In this document: positions 60,511-64,000 of the stretch, one piece after another
Layout of the letters: each line of letters begins with the position of its first letter
How positions within the stretch are numbered: the stretch's first letter is position 1
Assembly (NCBI GenBank): GCA_019843655.1
Contig: JACDQD010000010.1
Location: 2,773,637 to 2,837,636, forward strand
Source of the DNA: Lethocerus indicus
Lineage: Eukaryota > Arthropoda > Insecta > Hemiptera > Belostomatidae
Length of the DNA: 64,000 nucleotides
Direction of reading: 5' to 3'
The notes under the pieces: model-generated
The model's input: the letters and a program-made list of their open reading frames with translations, nothing else
The model's database searches: none
Told to the model about the DNA's origin: nothing
Position numbers and translations under genes: made by a program

Positions 60511-61806
60511 ACTTGTAGTACTAAATACTTGCAGTACTGAAATATGCAGGGGGCACGACATAGCTATTTACAATAATAGTTTTGAATTATTTTAAATATG
60601 CGACGATAGTAACTCACCTAGGCATTATCTGCCACTGGTGCACGCGTAAAGTTCTAATTGGAAAACACTCAACGTGTTATAGTTGTTGAGGCGAAAATCT
60701 AAATTTTTAAAATTCAAAATTCTCTATTACCTCAGGGTATTACGCTTATTTACAGTAACTTAATCAAAATCAAGATTTCCCCCTATCACATTTCGATTTC
60801 ATAGCATTAGTTCTGCTTTGCCCAAATTGGTTAACTTCAATTTAAAGTCGGTAGAAATTTAATATTGTAATCGGAGTACACTAGAAATATCGTACTAAGT
60901 ACTGGCAGTACTATTATAAACCGTGCCGTCATCTGCCTCTAATCGTCTGCGACGTTTCTTTAATAGGACTGTAGCTGATATTAAACAGCCACTAGCGCCT
61001 GGTAGACGTAGAAATATAATCGGTCAGGTTATAATATTTATAGGAAACCCTCGAGGACCTCGATTATTTAAAGCAGCAAATATGGAATTAGCGTAGCAGT
61101 AAGATGGTCCCGCGGAGTTTTTCTCCCCGATGATTCGCCTTATTTGTTCTTCACCGTTGCGTCATCAATGAAGCATCGTGTCAGTCACAGGCCCTCAAGT
61201 ACCTCATATTGGTGACGGAATACAACAGAGGGTGGCGAAAAACCGAAAGCCGACCAAAAAAACGGTCGAGGAAATCCGAGTTCCCGACATTATTTGGGAC
61301 TGTCTTAAACTGTTAAAATCACATAATTGTGAGTCCTAAAAATCATAGAACTTACTGGAATTTAAATGAAGCACGATAGGGGAATATTACAATATTCTGA
61401 AAAAAAATTCATCACAACGGGAACCAATATTTCTTTCAACAATTCTACCGAACCAACAATGGCATTTTCTTCAATAATTTTTTATTGGAAAAAATAAATT
61501 TTGTTGCGTTTTCTCAACCCGATACAATTACGAATCTTTCGATGTAAAGAAAGATGCAACATATTCGATTTAGTCACGGACAGTTTAATTAATTAAATGA
61601 ATGTATCGAGACATAGAAACTATCATAAAACTCTGATACCCGAAAAGACCTTCAATAATATGACCTCTCTATATAAAAATAGAAAGTACTACGGAATCTA
61701 CCTAATTTGGTGTCAAAACTAGTCCATTTTGGAACCCTAATGCGCGTCGTCAGAGATAAACGGAGCAAGAGTTTTTAATATATATAATATCCTCTATTAA
61801 CCGTAC

Positions 61807-61894
61807 CTTTTTCCGTGGCTAGAGAGCAGAGAGATTTGATTTTCCTCGCCAGCCTGGCGAAGGCTCCCGGGTGGTGATCGTTGCCCCCGGCCAT
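61807..61894 (-). CDS. Candidate further first coding exon, same phase as the trio starts
   Basis: Reads MAGGNDHHPGAFARLARKIK then SLCSLATEK and one G before the donor GTACGG. Start context is tccATGG; an in-frame ATG at 61903 would add MLS. It leaves in phase 1 after a G, exactly as the exon at 53959-54100 does, so it could splice to the same trio exon at 28337. The basic amphipathic RLARKIKSLCSL stretch suggests a short helix. No homology recognised; it could belong to another gene. Confidence 0.35.
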
Positions 61895-62109
61895 GGATAA
61901 CATCCTTACGGGACGAAAGCTCACCTCCAACCTTGAGAACACGCGTCCTCCGATCACAGTGAAACGCGACACAGTACACTCCTGAAGGGGGATAGGGGGA
62001 TGAACGGCGTGTAAAGGAACTCGAACCCGGGCCGCGGGATAAAGCGGACTGACAATAAATGAGCCGGCGCCAAAAACCCTACCCCCGGTCGGCGCCGCTC
62101 CCACCGCAC

Positions 62110-62765
62110 CCCGCATACCGGCTACGTCCATTTATTTTTAATCCCCACCATTATATTCGGAGAAGCGAACCGTGTACGAACGCGACATTTATCGCCGGTT
62201 TACGGAATTACGGACACCGTAATTGGACGTACGGAACTCCCTATGACGTAAATTTCGAAAATTCGTCTTTGAACTTTTATTAGCGGGCGTTTCGCCCCGC
62301 CAGTTTCGACCGTGTTTACACCAAACCGACACGCAGCTACAGGCAACGAACATTTATTTTTAATACACCATCTTATGTTAGGAGTTATATTTATTACCGT
62401 ATTGCGGCGTTTCCGCCGCCACACCATATTTAGACTCACTGCAGCGGTAAAAATTCGTCTTTGAACTCGACTCCCTTCCATCAACAAGCTCTCGTCCTGA
62501 CATATTTCCGACATTGTTTACTCTCCGCCGAACCGACTACGGGGAACGTCCATTTATTTTTAATCCGTCCCATTATATTCCTAGAAACTGACGTCGCACC
62601 AACGCATCCCCGAGAAATTTATTACCGGGTTGCGGAGTTTCCGTCGCCGCCGCGAAACCGTATTTAGACATGCGGGAAAGAAATTTCGAATTCGTTCTAA
62701 TTTCGTTCAGACTTTTAAATAGCGACCGCTTCGTTCCGGCAAGGTCCAGGCTGTTTACACCACAT
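62110..62765. repeat. Tandem repeat, three diverged units of about 200-220 bp
   Basis: The landmark CATTTATTTTTAAT begins at 62129, 62351 and 62551, followed each time by a C-rich piece and ATTATAT/CTTATGT. Further blocks also recur in order: GCGGCGTTTCCGCCGCCAC (unit 2) with GCGGAGTTTCCGTCGCCGCC (unit 3); AAATTCGTCTTTGAACT (units 1 and 2); and a GTTTAC boundary near 62313, 62516 and 62755. Units contain small palindromes such as GCGGGCGTTTCGCCCCGC. No convincing long protein frame runs through it. Confidence 0.7.
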
Positions 62766-64000
62766 AACTCTTTCTTTGACTCGTTTAAGGGGTAGTTATT
62801 CATGAGAGCTGGTTAAGGATAGAGCGACTGAAGACATTCCGACGTTTATGGCCACAGGAGTACTCATGTGAAAACTCGGTCGGTGCCCTGAGTTTTCCTA
62901 AATTACAAATTACTACAATTACAGTCCATCAAAAACTTTTTTCCAGACTGGATAATACATATTTAATTTCTCGCCAAACCAACAGAACTTACGGAAAATT
63001 ATGTTCGCAATTCTGGGACTCTGTTTACGTAATAAATCTAATCCACAACAATTCCACAAGTATCGAATTTGTTTTTTTGGTGTCACCGCCAGTATGATTC
63101 CGAGTCGTTTGGACTCGCCGGATGATTTAATTGCGAAAGCATCGCGGCCGGTTTTATTTTTAGAACAGGAGCGGACGATAATTGAGAATACCTTTGAAGC
63201 TTTGCCGTGGGAGCTGTACCAGCCCCCATATTGAAATTTCATTACGGCGAGATATGTATTTTTGTCACACCGACCGTTCTTCTGGATTTAACGAGGAATT
63301 GATTAATGCCCTAAACCGGACCGATTCCAAACGGGGGCCATGGAAACGCAAAAATCCGAAAGGGGCCAAATATCGAGATGTTGCCTGCAGCCTGTGTTCA
63401 ATAGTTAGCACTCGAATTTTTCAAAATTGGTTGGAAAAAGAAAAATTAAAAAAAGCCCCTTGTTCTCGGGCACCAAATTTTCTACATCAATTTGACTGAA
63501 ATCGCTGTATAAATTTCACCTATTTCACCTAACTATTCAAGTTTCTTTGATTGAATTGATTACGTAAGATTTAAGATGGATCAGATGTAGGGCCTTGGCA
63601 GGTGACAAAAATGTCGAAGGAGACCCCGACTAAAAACAGTACGGGAATGGCCGCTCTTAAGTATTAATCGCTGACCGAGCGTTCCCGTTTTTGGTTCGTT
63701 CAAATATCGTCGGAATTTTAATCGCAAATGTGGTCGGAAATAGCACGTTTAAACGACGTACACTGCAGTCAATATTCCGAGGAAGGGTGACCTACCCGAC
63801 TGTTGGGCCCGCTGCTCGGTTAATATCGTTTATATATAAAACTGGCTCAGATTTTGACATTGTTCCCAGTCTATTATTCGAGACGAAGTCATTATGGACC
63901 GAGCAGCTATGAACACACCTTAACAAAAATAGAGTCAACACCACACTTTTAGACAGATATGATATCTAGCGTTAATTTAGCTGCCTTTCGCAAACACTAT

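Larger units (their letters stand above)
54461..64000. other. Region upstream of the short trio form
   Basis: Either intergenic or an intron of a longer trio form whose exons lie beyond the window. Holds repeat fragments at 55220, 57438, 58890 and 60455, the candidate first exon at 61807-61894 and the tandem repeat at 62110-62765. No spectrin-repeat, SEC14 or first-GEF coding sequence of Trio was recognised here. Confidence 0.5.

Noticed and set aside
1..64000. CRISPR arrays, bacterial operons, rRNA or an integrated viral genome
   Set aside because: No regularly spaced short direct repeats, no ribosome-binding-site-led gene runs, no rRNA-like blocks and no viral protein signature were seen; the gene structure is that of an animal nucleus.

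Overview
This 64 kb window looks like nuclear DNA from an arthropod, most likely an insect. Coding sequence sits in short exons with GT-AG introns, and the two recognisable genes are animal genes. The rest is AT-rich and full of microsatellites, a 5'-truncated jockey-like LINE, inverted-repeat elements and degenerate tRNA-like repeats. I cannot name the insect order from this sequence. There is no bacterial-style gene, operon, CRISPR array or rRNA.

Both genes lie on the minus strand. (1) L-lactate dehydrogenase occupies 4259-8513. Seven coding exons join with consistent phase into 323 codons, or 332 from an upstream in-frame ATG, and all catalytic residues are present. (2) A trio/kalirin-type Rho guanine-nucleotide exchange factor runs from a first coding exon at 53959-54100 down to 19096. 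Ten exons join exactly in phase into a 549-residue protein with one DH-PH unit, the second (GEF2) unit of Trio. This is the layout of a short GEF2-only isoform. The stop codon of this form lies inside a perfect GTAAGT donor. A further minus-strand exon at 11490-11778 and a strong acceptor at 10650 extend the frame to a 647-residue form that would end at 10641.

Layout: 1-4258 is intergenic with repeats. 4259-8513 is Ldh. 8514-10640 is a spacer or trio 3' UTR. 10641-19353 holds the trio 3' exons and a 7.3 kb AT-rich intron or long 3' UTR. 19354-28337 holds the trio DH-PH and linker exons. 28338-53958 is one 25.6 kb intron filled with repeats and two possible alternative exons. 54101-64000 lies upstream and holds a pyrimidine-rich probable promoter region, a candidate further first exon at 61807-61894, and a tandem repeat of about 210 bp at 62110-62765.

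The least expected content is the set of alternative starts and ends of trio, and several repeat families shared across the window. One family has terminal inverted repeats around a CTAGACCGGTTT core and occurs about 15 times. One copy inside a trio intron forms a 71-bp near-perfect hairpin, and another abuts the trio start codon. I found no evidence for a wholly new biological system.
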